From contig JBBRPW010000006.1 in assembly GCA_038227435.1 (NCBI GenBank), forward strand, positions 1-28,389: a stretch of DNA of 28,389 nt, written 5' to 3'. Each line of letters begins with the position of its first letter. The first letter of the stretch is position 1. A program made the position numbers and the translations under genes. Origin of the DNA: JBBRNV01 sp038227435 (lineage in GTDB: Bacteria; Patescibacteriota; Minisyncoccia; Phycocordibacterales; CALRBL01). Under the pieces are notes generated by a model that did not search any database, was not told the origin of the DNA, and worked only from the letters and a program-made list of their open reading frames with translations. Shown here in pieces: positions 8,614 through 17,438 of the stretch.

Positions 8614-9180
8614 ATGAACTTCTATATCCACTTTCAAAAAAATAAAAATATAAAAAAGCTTGTTTTTTCAAAATCAGGATTTACCTTGGTTGAAACTCTC
8701 GTTGCTATTTCTATTCTACTTCTGGCAATTTTAGGACCACTTTCAATTGCAACAAAGGGAGTAAGCACGTCACTTGTTGCCCGTGACCAGGTAACTGCAT
8801 TTTATTTGGCACAGGAAGCAATAGAGCATTTAAAAAATATGCGAGACACATATGCGATCAGTGGCCTCGCTTGGTCGGGGTTCGTAACTGCAGTAAACGG
8901 CTGTAAAACTACGAAAGGTTGTTCTATTGACGCACTTCAAACAGGACAGTCATCAATAGCTACTTGTAGCAATTTCAATCCTTGTAGTGCTTTGTATATT
9001 GACGACAATGGTAGATATACACAGCAACAATTTACAACTTCATCTCCTTTCACCCGAAAAGTTGTAATTGAGGATACTGGAAATAGTAATGAAATGCGCG
9101 TTGTAGTAACTCTTTCATGGCAAACGGCGGGCCAGAACAAAACATTTAGCATTCAAGAGAATTTATATAATATTTACTAA
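8614..9180 (+). CDS. Minor pilin, GspI/PilV-like
   Basis: A 188-residue prepilin with leader ending FSKSG, then FTLVETLVAISILLLAILGPL; Glu5 is present. The segment VTAFYLAQEAIEHLKNMRD after the helix is the GspI/PilV family signature (AxxLAQxxxExxxxxR). Five cysteines lie in the globular domain, four of them around residues 90-126. Spacing to neighbours is 8 nt upstream and 6 nt downstream, so it is translated in a tight operon with the GspJ-like and PilX-like genes. It probably joins the tip complex that starts pilus assembly. Confidence 0.85.
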   Translation: MNFYIHFQKNKNIKKLVFSKSGFTLVETLVAISILLLAILGPLSIATKGVSTSLVARDQVTAFYLAQEAIEHLKNMRDTYAISGLAWSGFVTAVNGCKTTKGCSIDALQTGQSSIATCSNFNPCSALYIDDNGRYTQQQFTTSSPFTRKVVIEDTGNSNEMRVVVTLSWQTAGQNKTFSIQENLYNIY

Positions 9181-9186
9181 AATTTT

Positions 9187-9741
9187 ATGAACACTCTGAA
9201 GCAAATAAAAATATATATTAAAAACCTTAGCAAAAAAAATGCTGGCTTTACCTTGCTTTTCGCGGCTCTTGTTACAAGTTTGCTTTTATCTGTAGGGTTA
9301 GCAATTTTTAACATTACACTTCAACAATTTTTACTTGCATCATCTGGTCGTGAATCACAATTTGCTTTTTATGCAGCGGACTCAGGGGTAGAATGTGGAC
9401 TTTATTTTGATAAAAAAGGAATTGATTTTGTTTCTCCTCAAGCCCCATTTTATTTTCCTGATGGTGACTCGGCCCATGCACCTGGACCAACAATTACTTG
9501 TAATGGAATAGTTTCCGCAGCTCCCCAAGTTCTTTTAAGTAGTAATCCATATAAAACAAAATACGACATCAACCTCGGTTCTCCAGCAGCTTGCGATCCT
9601 ACCAAACCAAGTTTTTCTATTGTAGTTACTAAATCAATACAATCCTCTTCTACGGCTACAACTATAGAGTCTAGGGGTTATAATACATGCGATACTACAA
9701 ACTTGCGCAGAGTGGAGCGAGGGCTTAAAGTTAATTATTAA
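9187..9741 (+). CDS. Minor pilin, PilX-like, lacking Glu5
   Basis: A 184-residue prepilin-like protein. The leader ends SKKNAG and the helix is FTLLFAALVTSLLLSVGLAI; Phe replaces Glu at mature position 5. Loss of Glu5 is a known feature of GspK/PilX-class tip subunits, which do not need to pair with a preceding subunit's N-terminus. The motif SQFAFYAADSGVECGLYFDKK (AADSG) is the PilX-like hallmark in Patescibacteria. Three cysteine pairs are possible in the C-terminal domain. The gene ends at 9741, where TAATG overlaps the ligA start, so ligA may be translationally coupled to the pilus genes. Confidence 0.85.
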   Translation: MNTLKQIKIYIKNLSKKNAGFTLLFAALVTSLLLSVGLAIFNITLQQFLLASSGRESQFAFYAADSGVECGLYFDKKGIDFVSPQAPFYFPDGDSAHAPGPTITCNGIVSAAPQVLLSSNPYKTKYDINLGSPAACDPTKPSFSIVVTKSIQSSSTATTIESRGYNTCDTTNLRRVERGLKVNY

Positions 9742-11879
9742 TGAAACGTGAGAAGTCTTCTAATATCGATCAAATCGACCCAAAAATAATTGAGCGTTTA
9801 AATAAGCTCAAAACCTCAATCGAACACCATCGATATAATTATCACGTACTTGATAAAGAGGAAATTTCAGAAGCCGCCCTCGACTCGCTCAAAAAAGAGT
9901 TAGTAGATATAGAAACTACCTATCCACAATTAATTACTTCCGATTCGCCATCACAACGTGTGGCGGGGGCCCCTCTTCCATATTTTGAAAAAGTAATTCA
10001 TAAGGTAACACAGTGGTCTTTTAACGATGCCTTTAGTGAAGCTGATATTCGTGCATTCGATGAACGCGTTAAAAAGAATTTAAAGGCCGCAGGTTTTAAT
10101 GGTTCTGAAAATAAAAAAGAAAAAGAAAATAAAAAAGATTTAGAGGTTGATTATGTATGTGAATTAAAAATTGATGGCCTTAAAATTGTTTTTGAATACG
10201 TCGATGGGAAATTAGTAACTGCCGCAACAAGAGGTGATGGAAAAGTAGGAGAGAATGTGACGGTTAATATTCGAACAATTGAATCTGTTCCTCTTGTTTT
10301 AAATAAACCCGTTAATATTATTTTTGAAGGTGAAGCCTATATGGGAATAAAGCAGTTTGATGCAATTAATAAAGAGCAAAAGAAATTAGGAGAACCACTT
10401 TATGCCAACCCGCGAAATGTAACTGCAGGAAGCATTCGTCAGCTCGATCCTAAAATGGTGGCATCTCGAAAATTAAATACATTTATTTATGATATTGCTC
10501 AATTTACTAAAAATGAAAAAGGTGAGGTTAGAAAAGATATTGATGGATTCACTCCTGACAATCAATTAGATGAATTAAAAAAGATTGAAGAACTTGGCAT
10601 GCGAGTAAATAAACATCCAAAACTTTGTAAAAATATTGATGATGTAATTGCATATTGGAAAGAATGGCAGGTCAAATCTAAAAAAGAAGACTATTTAATT
10701 GACGGGGTAGTGGTGAAAGTAAATAGTAGAAAATATCAAGATGCGCTTGGCTATACGGGTAAGGCACCTCGATTTGGGATTGCATTTAAATTTGCTGCCG
10801 AACAAGTTACTACGATTCTCGAGGATATTATTTTACAAATTGGTCGAACTGGTGTTGTAACTCCTGTTGCCCATTTAAAACCAGTGTTAGTAGCGGGTTC
10901 AACAGTGTCTCGTGCAACACTTCATAATGAAGACGAAATTCGTAGGCTCGATGTTCGAATTGGAGATACGGTGATTCTTCAAAAAGCTGGAGATGTTATC
11001 CCTGACATCGTACAAGTATTAAAAGAGTTTCGAACCGGAAAAGAAAAAGTATATACATTTCCAACACATCATTCGGATTGCGGAGGTGATGGAAGAATTG
11101 AACGAATTCCCGGACAAGCTGCATGGAGGTGTGTTGTACTTGATTCAGATGCGCTCTCAAAACGAAAGATGTATCACTTTGTAAGTAAAAAAGCATTCGA
11201 TATGGATGGTTGTGGGCCAAAGGTAATTGATCAATTGCTCGATGCGGGATTAATTCATGATGCTGCAGATTTATTTACACTTCAAAAAGGAGATTTGCTT
11301 GCCCTTCCAAGATTCGGAGAGAAGTCGGTTGATAATTTACTTGAATCAGTTAAAAAAGCTAAAACAGTTTCGCTCGCTCGTTTAATTATTTCCCTTTCAA
11401 TTCCTCAAGTAGGTGAAGAAACGGCATACGATTTAGAAAAATATTTTGGAAAGTTGAAAGAAATTAAAAAAGCTACGATTGAAGAACTACAAGGAATTAA
11501 TGGAGTGGGTGATGTGGTCGCTGTTCAAATTTTTGAGTGGTTTAGATCTTTAAACAATATTCAATATTTAGAAAAGTTATTAAAAGAAATTAAGGTTGAA
11601 GAAAAAAACCCAATTAAATTTGACGATAAGAAAGATGGAGTTGTTAAGGTAGAAAAACTTTCAGGACTTACATTTGTAATCACAGGTTCGCTTTCAAAGT
11701 TTGATCGCGACGAAGCCAAAGAAAAAATTCGAACACTCGGCGGAAGTACTTCTGATTCAATCTCTAAAAAAACTAGTTATTTAGTAGCAGGTGAAAATGC
11801 TGGTTCGAAATTAGATAAAGCTGAGGGGTTAGGAGTAAAAGTGCTTACTGAGGAAACATTTTTGAAAATGATCTCATAA
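9741..11879 (+). CDS. ligA: NAD-dependent DNA ligase LigA
   Basis: Seals nicks in replication and repair using NAD+. It has 712 residues, close to the family's ~670 plus a lysine-rich insertion at 120-134. Domain Ia is at 13-70, the adenylation motif KIDG has catalytic K143, an OB-fold follows near 330-430, the zinc region is at 440-470, the HhH domain near 485-620, and a C-terminal BRCT domain (GLTFVITGSLSKFDRDEA...) occupies roughly the last 70 residues. Oddities: in domain Ia the usual DAEYD reads EAALD, losing the Tyr that contacts the NMN half of NAD+; in the zinc finger only C447 and C464 remain of four Cys, with H444 at the first position and Ser469 or Asp468 at the last. The start overlaps the stop of the PilX-like gene by one base. 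Confidence 0.95.
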   Translation: MKREKSSNIDQIDPKIIERLNKLKTSIEHHRYNYHVLDKEEISEAALDSLKKELVDIETTYPQLITSDSPSQRVAGAPLPYFEKVIHKVTQWSFNDAFSEADIRAFDERVKKNLKAAGFNGSENKKEKENKKDLEVDYVCELKIDGLKIVFEYVDGKLVTAATRGDGKVGENVTVNIRTIESVPLVLNKPVNIIFEGEAYMGIKQFDAINKEQKKLGEPLYANPRNVTAGSIRQLDPKMVASRKLNTFIYDIAQFTKNEKGEVRKDIDGFTPDNQLDELKKIEELGMRVNKHPKLCKNIDDVIAYWKEWQVKSKKEDYLIDGVVVKVNSRKYQDALGYTGKAPRFGIAFKFAAEQVTTILEDIILQIGRTGVVTPVAHLKPVLVAGSTVSRATLHNEDEIRRLDVRIGDTVILQKAGDVIPDIVQVLKEFRTGKEKVYTFPTHHSDCGGDGRIERIPGQAAWRCVVLDSDALSKRKMYHFVSKKAFDMDGCGPKVIDQLLDAGLIHDAADLFTLQKGDLLALPRFGEKSVDNLLESVKKAKTVSLARLIISLSIPQVGEETAYDLEKYFGKLKEIKKATIEELQGINGVGDVVAVQIFEWFRSLNNIQYLEKLLKEIKVEEKNPIKFDDKKDGVVKVEKLSGLTFVITGSLSKFDRDEAKEKIRTLGGSTSDSISKKTSYLVAGENAGSKLDKAEGLGVKVLTEETFLKMIS

Positions 11880-11925
11880 ATGTTACACTCGCTATACTAA
11901 CGTTATACAAATATCGATAAAATCT

Positions 11926-12270
11926 ATGGAAATTAAAGACGTCGAAAAACTAGCAGCGCTTGCCCGAATCAGCCTTTCAGATGCTGAGAAGCCTAAATTA
12001 TTGGCCGAAATGAACAATATTTTGGCATACGTTGAGCAAATAAACTCAGCAGTTTCTTCTACTTCAAATTCTGGCCCAGCAAACACCTCAACACAAGCCA
12101 TATCAAATGACTCAGCAAATACTTCAGTTAATTCACAACCTACAAACGTCATGCGAGACGATGTTGTAACAACAGAAGGAGGAAGTTATACGGAAGCACT
12201 CGTGAATGCTGCACCATCTCACCTTGATGGATATATCAAAGTTAAAAAAATTCTCGGCGGATCTCAGTAA
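11926..12270 (+). CDS. gatC: Asp-tRNA(Asn)/Glu-tRNA(Gln) amidotransferase subunit C
   Basis: A small subunit of the GatCAB complex, which converts Glu-tRNA(Gln) and Asp-tRNA(Asn) to the amidated forms. It has 114 residues. The N-terminus IKDVEKLAALARISLSDAE...NNILAYVEQI is the standard GatC opening, and the C-terminus has MRDDVV and AAPSHLDGYIKVKKIL. Between them is a Ser/Thr/Asn-rich insertion (about residues 45-75) in place of the usual short linker. It precedes gatA by 26 nt in the same direction; gatB is not in the window. TATACT at 11892-11897 and TATACA at 11904-11909 are candidate -10 boxes. Confidence 0.93.
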   Translation: MEIKDVEKLAALARISLSDAEKPKLLAEMNNILAYVEQINSAVSSTSNSGPANTSTQAISNDSANTSVNSQPTNVMRDDVVTTEGGSYTEALVNAAPSHLDGYIKVKKILGGSQ

Positions 12271-12296
12271 TTCAAAAATTCAATAAATCTAAAACC

Positions 12297-13739
12297 ATGA
12301 ACATCGATTTAAAAAAAATTTCAATCACATCAGCTAGGGAAGCACTTTTAAAAGGTGAATATACTTCTGTTGACTTAGTAAATGCATATTTGAAAAATAT
12401 TGAAGAAAAAAATAAGGACCTCAATGTTTTTTTGGGAGTGTTTGATGATGTACTTGAACAGGCGAAAGCTGCTGATGAAATTTATAAAAACGATAAAGCA
12501 AAAGCTGAATCAATGACGCTTTTAGGAATTCCATTTGCAACAAAAGATAACATCATGATTAAAGGAAAGCCTGCTCAAGCCGGGTCAAAAATTTTAGCTG
12601 GCTATGTTTCTCCATACGACTCAACCGCAATTACTAAATTAAAAAATGCCGGGGCAATATTTTTAGGAAGATTAAACATGGATGAATTCGCCATGGGAGG
12701 ATCAACCGAAAACTCTGCATTTGGTGTTACAAAAAATCCGTACGACACATCAAAAGTTGCCGGGGGTTCATCGGGAGGTTCAGCCGCAGCAATTGCATCT
12801 GACATGGCACTTATCACATTAGGAACAGATACAGGAGGTTCGGTTCGTCAGCCCGCAGCTTTTTGTGGAGTAGTGGGACTCAAACCAACATACGGAGCAA
12901 TTTCAAGACATGGAATTATGGCGATGGGATCATCACTCGACATTGTTGGAACACTTTCAAAAAAAGTTGAGGACTCAGAAATTGTATATAACGTAATTAA
13001 GGGAATTGATTCATATGACATGACATCTGTTGAAGGAGACAATTCATCAAAAATAAATAATTTAAAATCAATTGGAATCGTAAAAGGATTACTTGATCAA
13101 GGAGGAATTGATGAGTCGGTTAAAAGTAATTACTTAGCATCGATTGAATTATTAAAATCAAATGGATATGAAATTGTTGAAGTAGATTTACCTTCAATTA
13201 AATATGCGCTCGCGGTGTATTACGTAATTATGCCTGCCGAGGTGTCATCTAACTTGGCACGGTTTGATGGAGTAAAATACGGATTTAAAAAAGAAGGAAA
13301 TACTCTTTTAGACGATTATTTATTAACTCGACGAGAAGGATTTGGAAATGAAGTACGACGACGAATAATGCTCGGAACATATGTTTTATCAGCCGGATAC
13401 CACGATGCGTATTACAACAAGGCATTATTAGTGAGAGATATGATGAAAAAAGATTTCGCCGAAGCTTTTAAACAAGTCAGTTGTATATTAACTCCTACAA
13501 CTCCAACACCGGCGTTTACAATAGGTGAAAAATCAGACGATCCTGTTCAAATGTATTTAGCCGATATTTTTACCGTAACCGCTAACTTAATTGGTTCTCC
13601 ATCAATTAGTGTTCCATCAGGATTTAATAATGCAGCAAATCCACTTCCTCTCGGATTACAGTTCACAGCTCCACATTTATGCGAAAGTTTACTATTTCAA
13701 GTCGGAAAAGATTTTGAAAAAATGGTAAATCAAAAATAA
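12297..13739 (+). CDS. gatA: Asp-tRNA(Asn)/Glu-tRNA(Gln) amidotransferase subunit A
   Basis: The glutaminase subunit of GatCAB: it releases ammonia from glutamine and passes it to the GatB site. It has 480 residues, the usual length. The amidase-signature triad is complete: K83 (ATKDNI), S158 (GGSSGGSAAA) and nucleophile S182 (DTGGSVRQPAA). The spacing between the two serines, 24 residues, matches S. aureus GatA. GatA presence implies that this organism makes Gln-tRNA and/or Asn-tRNA by the indirect route, unless separate GlnRS or AsnRS genes exist elsewhere. Co-transcribed with gatC. Confidence 0.97.
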   Translation: MNIDLKKISITSAREALLKGEYTSVDLVNAYLKNIEEKNKDLNVFLGVFDDVLEQAKAADEIYKNDKAKAESMTLLGIPFATKDNIMIKGKPAQAGSKILAGYVSPYDSTAITKLKNAGAIFLGRLNMDEFAMGGSTENSAFGVTKNPYDTSKVAGGSSGGSAAAIASDMALITLGTDTGGSVRQPAAFCGVVGLKPTYGAISRHGIMAMGSSLDIVGTLSKKVEDSEIVYNVIKGIDSYDMTSVEGDNSSKINNLKSIGIVKGLLDQGGIDESVKSNYLASIELLKSNGYEIVEVDLPSIKYALAVYYVIMPAEVSSNLARFDGVKYGFKKEGNTLLDDYLLTRREGFGNEVRRRIMLGTYVLSAGYHDAYYNKALLVRDMMKKDFAEAFKQVSCILTPTTPTPAFTIGEKSDDPVQMYLADIFTVTANLIGSPSISVPSGFNNAANPLPLGLQFTAPHLCESLLFQVGKDFEKMVNQK

Positions 13740-13757
13740 GTTTTAGGGTATACTATA

Positions 13758-13763
13758 TATAAT
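13758..13763 (+). promoter_or_regulatory. -10 box TATAAT before the HEPN-like membrane protein
   Basis: A perfect TATAAT ends 7 nt before ATG 13770; a second TATACT lies at 13749-13754. There is no recognisable -35. The geometry predicts a leaderless mRNA. Confidence 0.55.
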
Positions 13764-13769
13764 ATTTAT

Positions 13770-14441
13770 ATGGGTGAAACGATTCTTATCATTATTTCGA
13801 TACTTGTTATTATCGTAGGTCTTTTATTCTCTATACCAGGTTTAGCAGTTTTTAGTAATGTGTTTCCTGATGGATCTTCACTCAAACAAATTATTGTTTC
13901 AATCTCAAGTTTCTCTTTATCTGGGAGTAATGTTGAAGGAACCACTTCATATATAGCAAATCTTTTTAAAAGTTTTCAAGCACTTTCACTATTTATTTCC
14001 CTTATTCTTTTTATCGGAGTGATTTATGCAAAATTTAAATTGGCTGAGGTAAAACGTTTTAAAGAAGCAACGGTAAATGCAGCACAAAAGAAGGAGTTAG
14101 ATAATGCTGCAAAAATTAAACCGATGGAGCAAAAGAAGTGGCAAACAGTTCTTGAGCACGTTTCATCTTCAAATCCTGGCGACTGGAGACTTTCAATTTT
14201 AGAAGGCGATATTATTTTAGACTCACTTTTACAGCAATTAGGATACGCAGGGGAGACTTTGGGAGAGCGTTTAAAAAATGTTCCTCGAAGTGAAATGGCA
14301 ACGCTTGATAGTGCGTGGGAAGCCCACAAAATTCGAAATGCCATTGCTCATGAAGGATCAGACTTTACACTAACTCAACAAGAAGCAAAACGAGTAATTA
14401 ATTTATTTGAAGCGGTGTTTAAAGAATTTGATTTCGTGTAA
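13770..14441 (+). CDS. Two-helix membrane protein with HEPN-like C-terminal domain
   Basis: A 223-residue protein of unknown function. Hydrophobic segments at about 4-26 and 70-88 flank a short extracytoplasmic or loop stretch, then a charged Lys/Glu-rich linker (90-123) leads into an alpha-helical C-terminal domain. That domain contains HKIRNAIAHEG: R189 and H194 form an R-N-x3-H pattern that fits the RxxxxH motif of HEPN domains, many of which are RNases or helical adaptors. It is followed by a final amphipathic helix (EAKRVINLFEAVFKEF). The HEPN assignment is from the motif and the helical context only. The gene is alone between gatA and a broken secreted-protein gene. Confidence 0.7.
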   Translation: MGETILIIISILVIIVGLLFSIPGLAVFSNVFPDGSSLKQIIVSISSFSLSGSNVEGTTSYIANLFKSFQALSLFISLILFIGVIYAKFKLAEVKRFKEATVNAAQKKELDNAAKIKPMEQKKWQTVLEHVSSSNPGDWRLSILEGDIILDSLLQQLGYAGETLGERLKNVPRSEMATLDSAWEAHKIRNAIAHEGSDFTLTQQEAKRVINLFEAVFKEFDFV

Positions 14442-14447
14442 TAATAT
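14442..14447 (+). promoter_or_regulatory. -10-like box TAATAT before the broken secreted-protein gene
   Basis: TAATAT ends 7 nt before ATG 14454. This supports 14454 as the original start of the frameshifted gene, rather than the TTG at 14492. Confidence 0.4.
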
Positions 14448-14453
14448 ATTTAA

Positions 14454-16741
14454 ATGAAACAAAAATTTTCACTCAATAAATTCCTATTTTTTTGTATAAT
14501 AGTTTTTTTGCAAGTGTTGGTTCGTATGTACTCTCCTCAAAATATCTAGAAAATAAGGATTTCGGTATTGCTATTTATAATCTTGAGAATTTGAATAAAA
14601 CAGCAGGGGCTTTACAGGCTTTTAATCAGGAAAATATTGCAAATCAAAACACACTTACATACGCACATATTCTAAAGAAAAGTTCAGGAGAGCGCTTAGA
14701 TAATAATTCAATAATAATATCTGATGTCAGATACTCAAGAGGTCCTAAGGGCTACTTCGTAGCACTCGAAAAAAATTCAAACAAATTTTATTTGTACGAC
14801 ATTGATGCTGAACTTACTTACACTCTTGCTTGTGAGGGGAACTTGGTTAATCGCTCGAACTCTCCTATTCGGGGAAATGATATCAGTGCTCTCGTTTTGG
14901 CAGATGTGTTTGGTAAAAATTATGAACAACTAGTGGCCGTTCAAAAAAATATTGCTTACGGTTATGTTTGGGACCTTAACATTACTAACCCAGGATGTGC
15001 AGGTAATCAAAGATACGTACCTAGTGCAGACAGCTACTTGTCGGCAAATTCTGAAATAAACACATCATTAGCAAACGGAATGAGCTATATTTTACCAGGC
15101 TACTTTTCATTACAAAATAACGAATCTTTAGTTGTATTGGATAAAAATACTTCTAAACTTTATGAATTAGCAGTTTCAGAAAATCAAAATTTTTATACCA
15201 TTAAACAAAGAATATTTAGTAGTACCATTTCGGACATTATTTATGCGGTTAGTACAAAAATAAATCAAGAAACAGGGACACCGGGCAAAAATGCAATTTT
15301 ATTTCTTCATGGAAACAGTTATGCAATAGAAGACATAGATGGAAACATTCTTCAAAATGGAAATGTTAATCCTTCAAATATTTCAGGAAATCAAAAGAAA
15401 AAGATTGTATTTTCGGTTGATCAAGGTTGGCCCAATGGACTTGTACAACAGATGGCTCAAGATCCTGATAAGGCCACTCAAGAAATTAAAAGGATGTCAG
15501 ATGGAATTAAGAAGTTGTCAAATCTTTATGACGTTTCCATTATCTTGTCACCGATTTCAATAAATAAGGATGCACTGGATAAAGTTATTTTAGAATTTAC
15601 CAAACAAGATGTATCTTTTGTTTTCGATATGTACTCATCTGATGTAGCAAGTTTTAATGATTTTACTTCACATCCAGACTTTCAAAATGTTGTTACGGCG
15701 GAAGACCCCCAAAACGGCGTTGCTTTAAAAATTTGCGGTAAAAGGCAACAAGATTTTGATACTAATAAAGAATGTGTTGAATACTATAAAAACAAATATC
15801 CAAATTACTTTAAAGGGTTGAGAATATTTGAAGTTAGTTACTTCGTTAATCATTCGAACATTACAGTTGATAATTTGCCACCTCATTATGGTGTAAACCC
15901 TGGATCAAATCTGATTCCATATAATCAATTCTTAGAAAAATTATCAAAATCAGAATTAAAGCAAAAAGAAATTGTCACATCTGTTCTTAAATTTGCAAAG
16001 AAAAATGATATGTTTGTGATTTGGTCTGACCCAGCATTTAAAAACCAGTGGCTTTGTTACTCATCAAATAATGGAACTGAGTCAAGATTTAATAAAGTAC
16101 TTTCTGACTTTAATAATTTATGAAAGGATATGAGTAGGGAATATGGTTCAACATTAATACAGGTATACGCTAATAATCACGGTACTGAGACTTGTGGTAG
16201 TACACGATATACACCCGCTCAAACATTTTTAATGAATTGGAAAAATAATGTAATGCAGATCAGTTCTACTATTGGATTAAGTGATCAAAGTTGGCTATCT
16301 TATAGTCATGGAATTCTTTATGATGAAAATATACCAGCATACGAATTAGTACCTTGGGTGATTGATGCAATTCAGAATAATGTATCTTTAATTCAGTTTG
16401 AACCATCTTGGTATTTTTTCACACAACCGAGATATTGGTCACCATGGCCACCAACCAATGAATGGATAGGTAACATTATTGATAATTCAAGATCAGTAGG
16501 GTCACCTACAAAAAATTTCGATATCATCTCTTCTTACTTATTGGGTTCCAACTTAGAAACAAGTCAAAATAATATCCCTCATAATGATGAAATAAAAAAA
16601 GATAATTTTAATTCCATCTCTGTATTTAAAAAGACAGGACTAAATAAGAAATTTATCATTGAAACAAAAGAAGAAGTCGCAACCAGTAGTCAAGAAAATG
16701 ACTTGAAGTTATTAAATTTCATCAAGAACAATACTCAGTAA
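14454..16741 (+). pseudogene. Large secreted protein, disrupted by a frameshift and an in-frame TGA
   Basis: From ATG 14454 the frame encodes a signal-peptide-like start (MKQKFSLNKFLFFCII) and then stops near 14548. The next frame is open from about 14492 to 16120, so a one-base change in one of two T7 runs (14487-14493 or 14503-14509) separates leader and body. A single TGA at 16121-16123 then interrupts the body; the same frame continues after it to 16741, about 200 more residues. Repaired, it would be a secreted protein of about 760 residues. The first third has repeated short strand-like segments suggestive of a beta-propeller. The later part (KKIVFSVDQGWPN, FVFDMYSSD, FEPSWYFFTQPRYW) resembles a TIM-barrel glycosidase-like fold. 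No family is claimed. It may be dead, or expressed as pieces. Confidence 0.75.
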
Positions 16742-16828
16742 TTTATTCTCTGGCTTGCCAATGTATAAAACCTTTTGTACAGTTAGCATCTAACCTAGTT
16801 TTTCATGTATTTTAGTCTGTAGGTTTAT

Positions 16829-16899
16829 AGCGGGGTAGAGTAACAGTAATTCGCGAGGCTCATAACCTCGAGATCTCGGTGCAAATCCGGGCCCCGCAA
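16829..16899 (+). tRNA. Initiator tRNA-Met (CAT), divergent
   Basis: The acceptor is GCGGGG paired with CCCCGC plus an unpaired A1 opposite A72, the non-Watson-Crick first pair that marks initiators. The anticodon CAT is at 16861-16863 in loop CTCATAA. The anticodon stem is CGAGG/CCTCG, so the usual three G:C pairs are only partly kept (A-T at 29:41). The D stem is GAGT/ATTC with loop AACAGTA, lacking the normal GG; the T loop is TGCAAAT instead of TTCAAAT. No CCA is encoded. It is a plausible but unusual initiator. Confidence 0.8.
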
Positions 16900-16961
16900 C
16901 AATTTTGGTGTTTAATATATTGGATAAGTTAGAAATTTTGTGGTAAAAAGGAGAGGCAAAA

Positions 16962-17099
16962 AGCGATAAATTATTTAAATAATTTTCGCTTGTCGGGGTA
17001 AGCAAAGCTTTCCCCGACTGCGCTCGGACATCACAAACAAGTAAACTTGTTTGCTAGTCCTCGCTTGTCGGGGTAGCTGTTTTGGTAGTTAAACCACAT
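16962..17099 (+). repeat. tRNA-linked hairpin array and 5' tRNA mimic upstream of tRNA-Met
   Basis: Four parts in order. H0 at 16962-16990: AGCGA/TCGCT plus AAATTAT/ATAATTT. H1 at 16992-17018: the tRNA acceptor GTCGGGG with its complement CCCCGAC around an AAGC/GCTT inner stem. H2 at 17026-17060: CAAACAAG-TAAA-CTTGTTTG inside an outer GGAC/GTCC. Mimic at 17067-17088: GTCGGGG, an exact copy of the tRNA acceptor 5' strand, then TAGCTGTTTTGGTAG. Both H0 and H2 are followed by TCGCTT and then GTCGGGGTA. The real tRNA starts 11 nt after the mimic. Confidence 0.85.
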
Positions 17100-17172
17100 G
17101 TCGGGGTAGCTCAGCTGGTAGAGCACAGGACTCATAAGCCTGGGGTCGTGGGTTCGAGCCCCACCCTCGACA
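17100..17172 (+). tRNA. Elongator tRNA-Met (CAT)
   Basis: Acceptor GTCGGGG/CCTCGAC (one G-T), D arm GCTC-AGCTGGTA-GAGC, anticodon CAT at 17133-17135, T arm GTGGG-TTCGAGC-CCCAC, discriminator A, no encoded CCA. The anticodon stem has an A-G mismatch at 31:39. A CAT tRNA could also be tRNA-Ile2 read with lysidine; the general look favours Met. Confidence 0.9.
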
Positions 17173-17438
17173 CAAATTTAGATTTTCTTTAGGAAATCAT
17201 GCGTTAAATTTAAAAAAACTCATAAAATCTTTATCTCGTAAGGGTCTTTACAAAATAACTCTTATATGTCATAGTATTTTCTGGCAAATACAGGGTCTTT
17301 TTAGTGGTTTTGCAGAGCAGAGCCATTTAAAGTTTAAAATCCTGTCTTCAGTTCATTGAAAATTACTTCGAATTTATTCGGTGTTTTTGATGTTTCTGCG
17401 CTATCCACCCAGAATAGTAGTTGGTAAAAGTTGAAAAG

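Noticed and set aside
16121..16123. UGA read as glycine (code 25) to explain the in-frame TGA
   Set aside because: Large conserved genes (pilB, pilT, ligA, gatA, lysS) have no internal TGA, and a prfB with the UGA-specific SPF motif is present, so TGA should be a stop here.
16962..17060. CRISPR array made of the repeated hairpins near tRNA-Met
   Set aside because: Repeats are few, unequal in sequence and spacing, contain tRNA acceptor words, and no cas gene is in the window.
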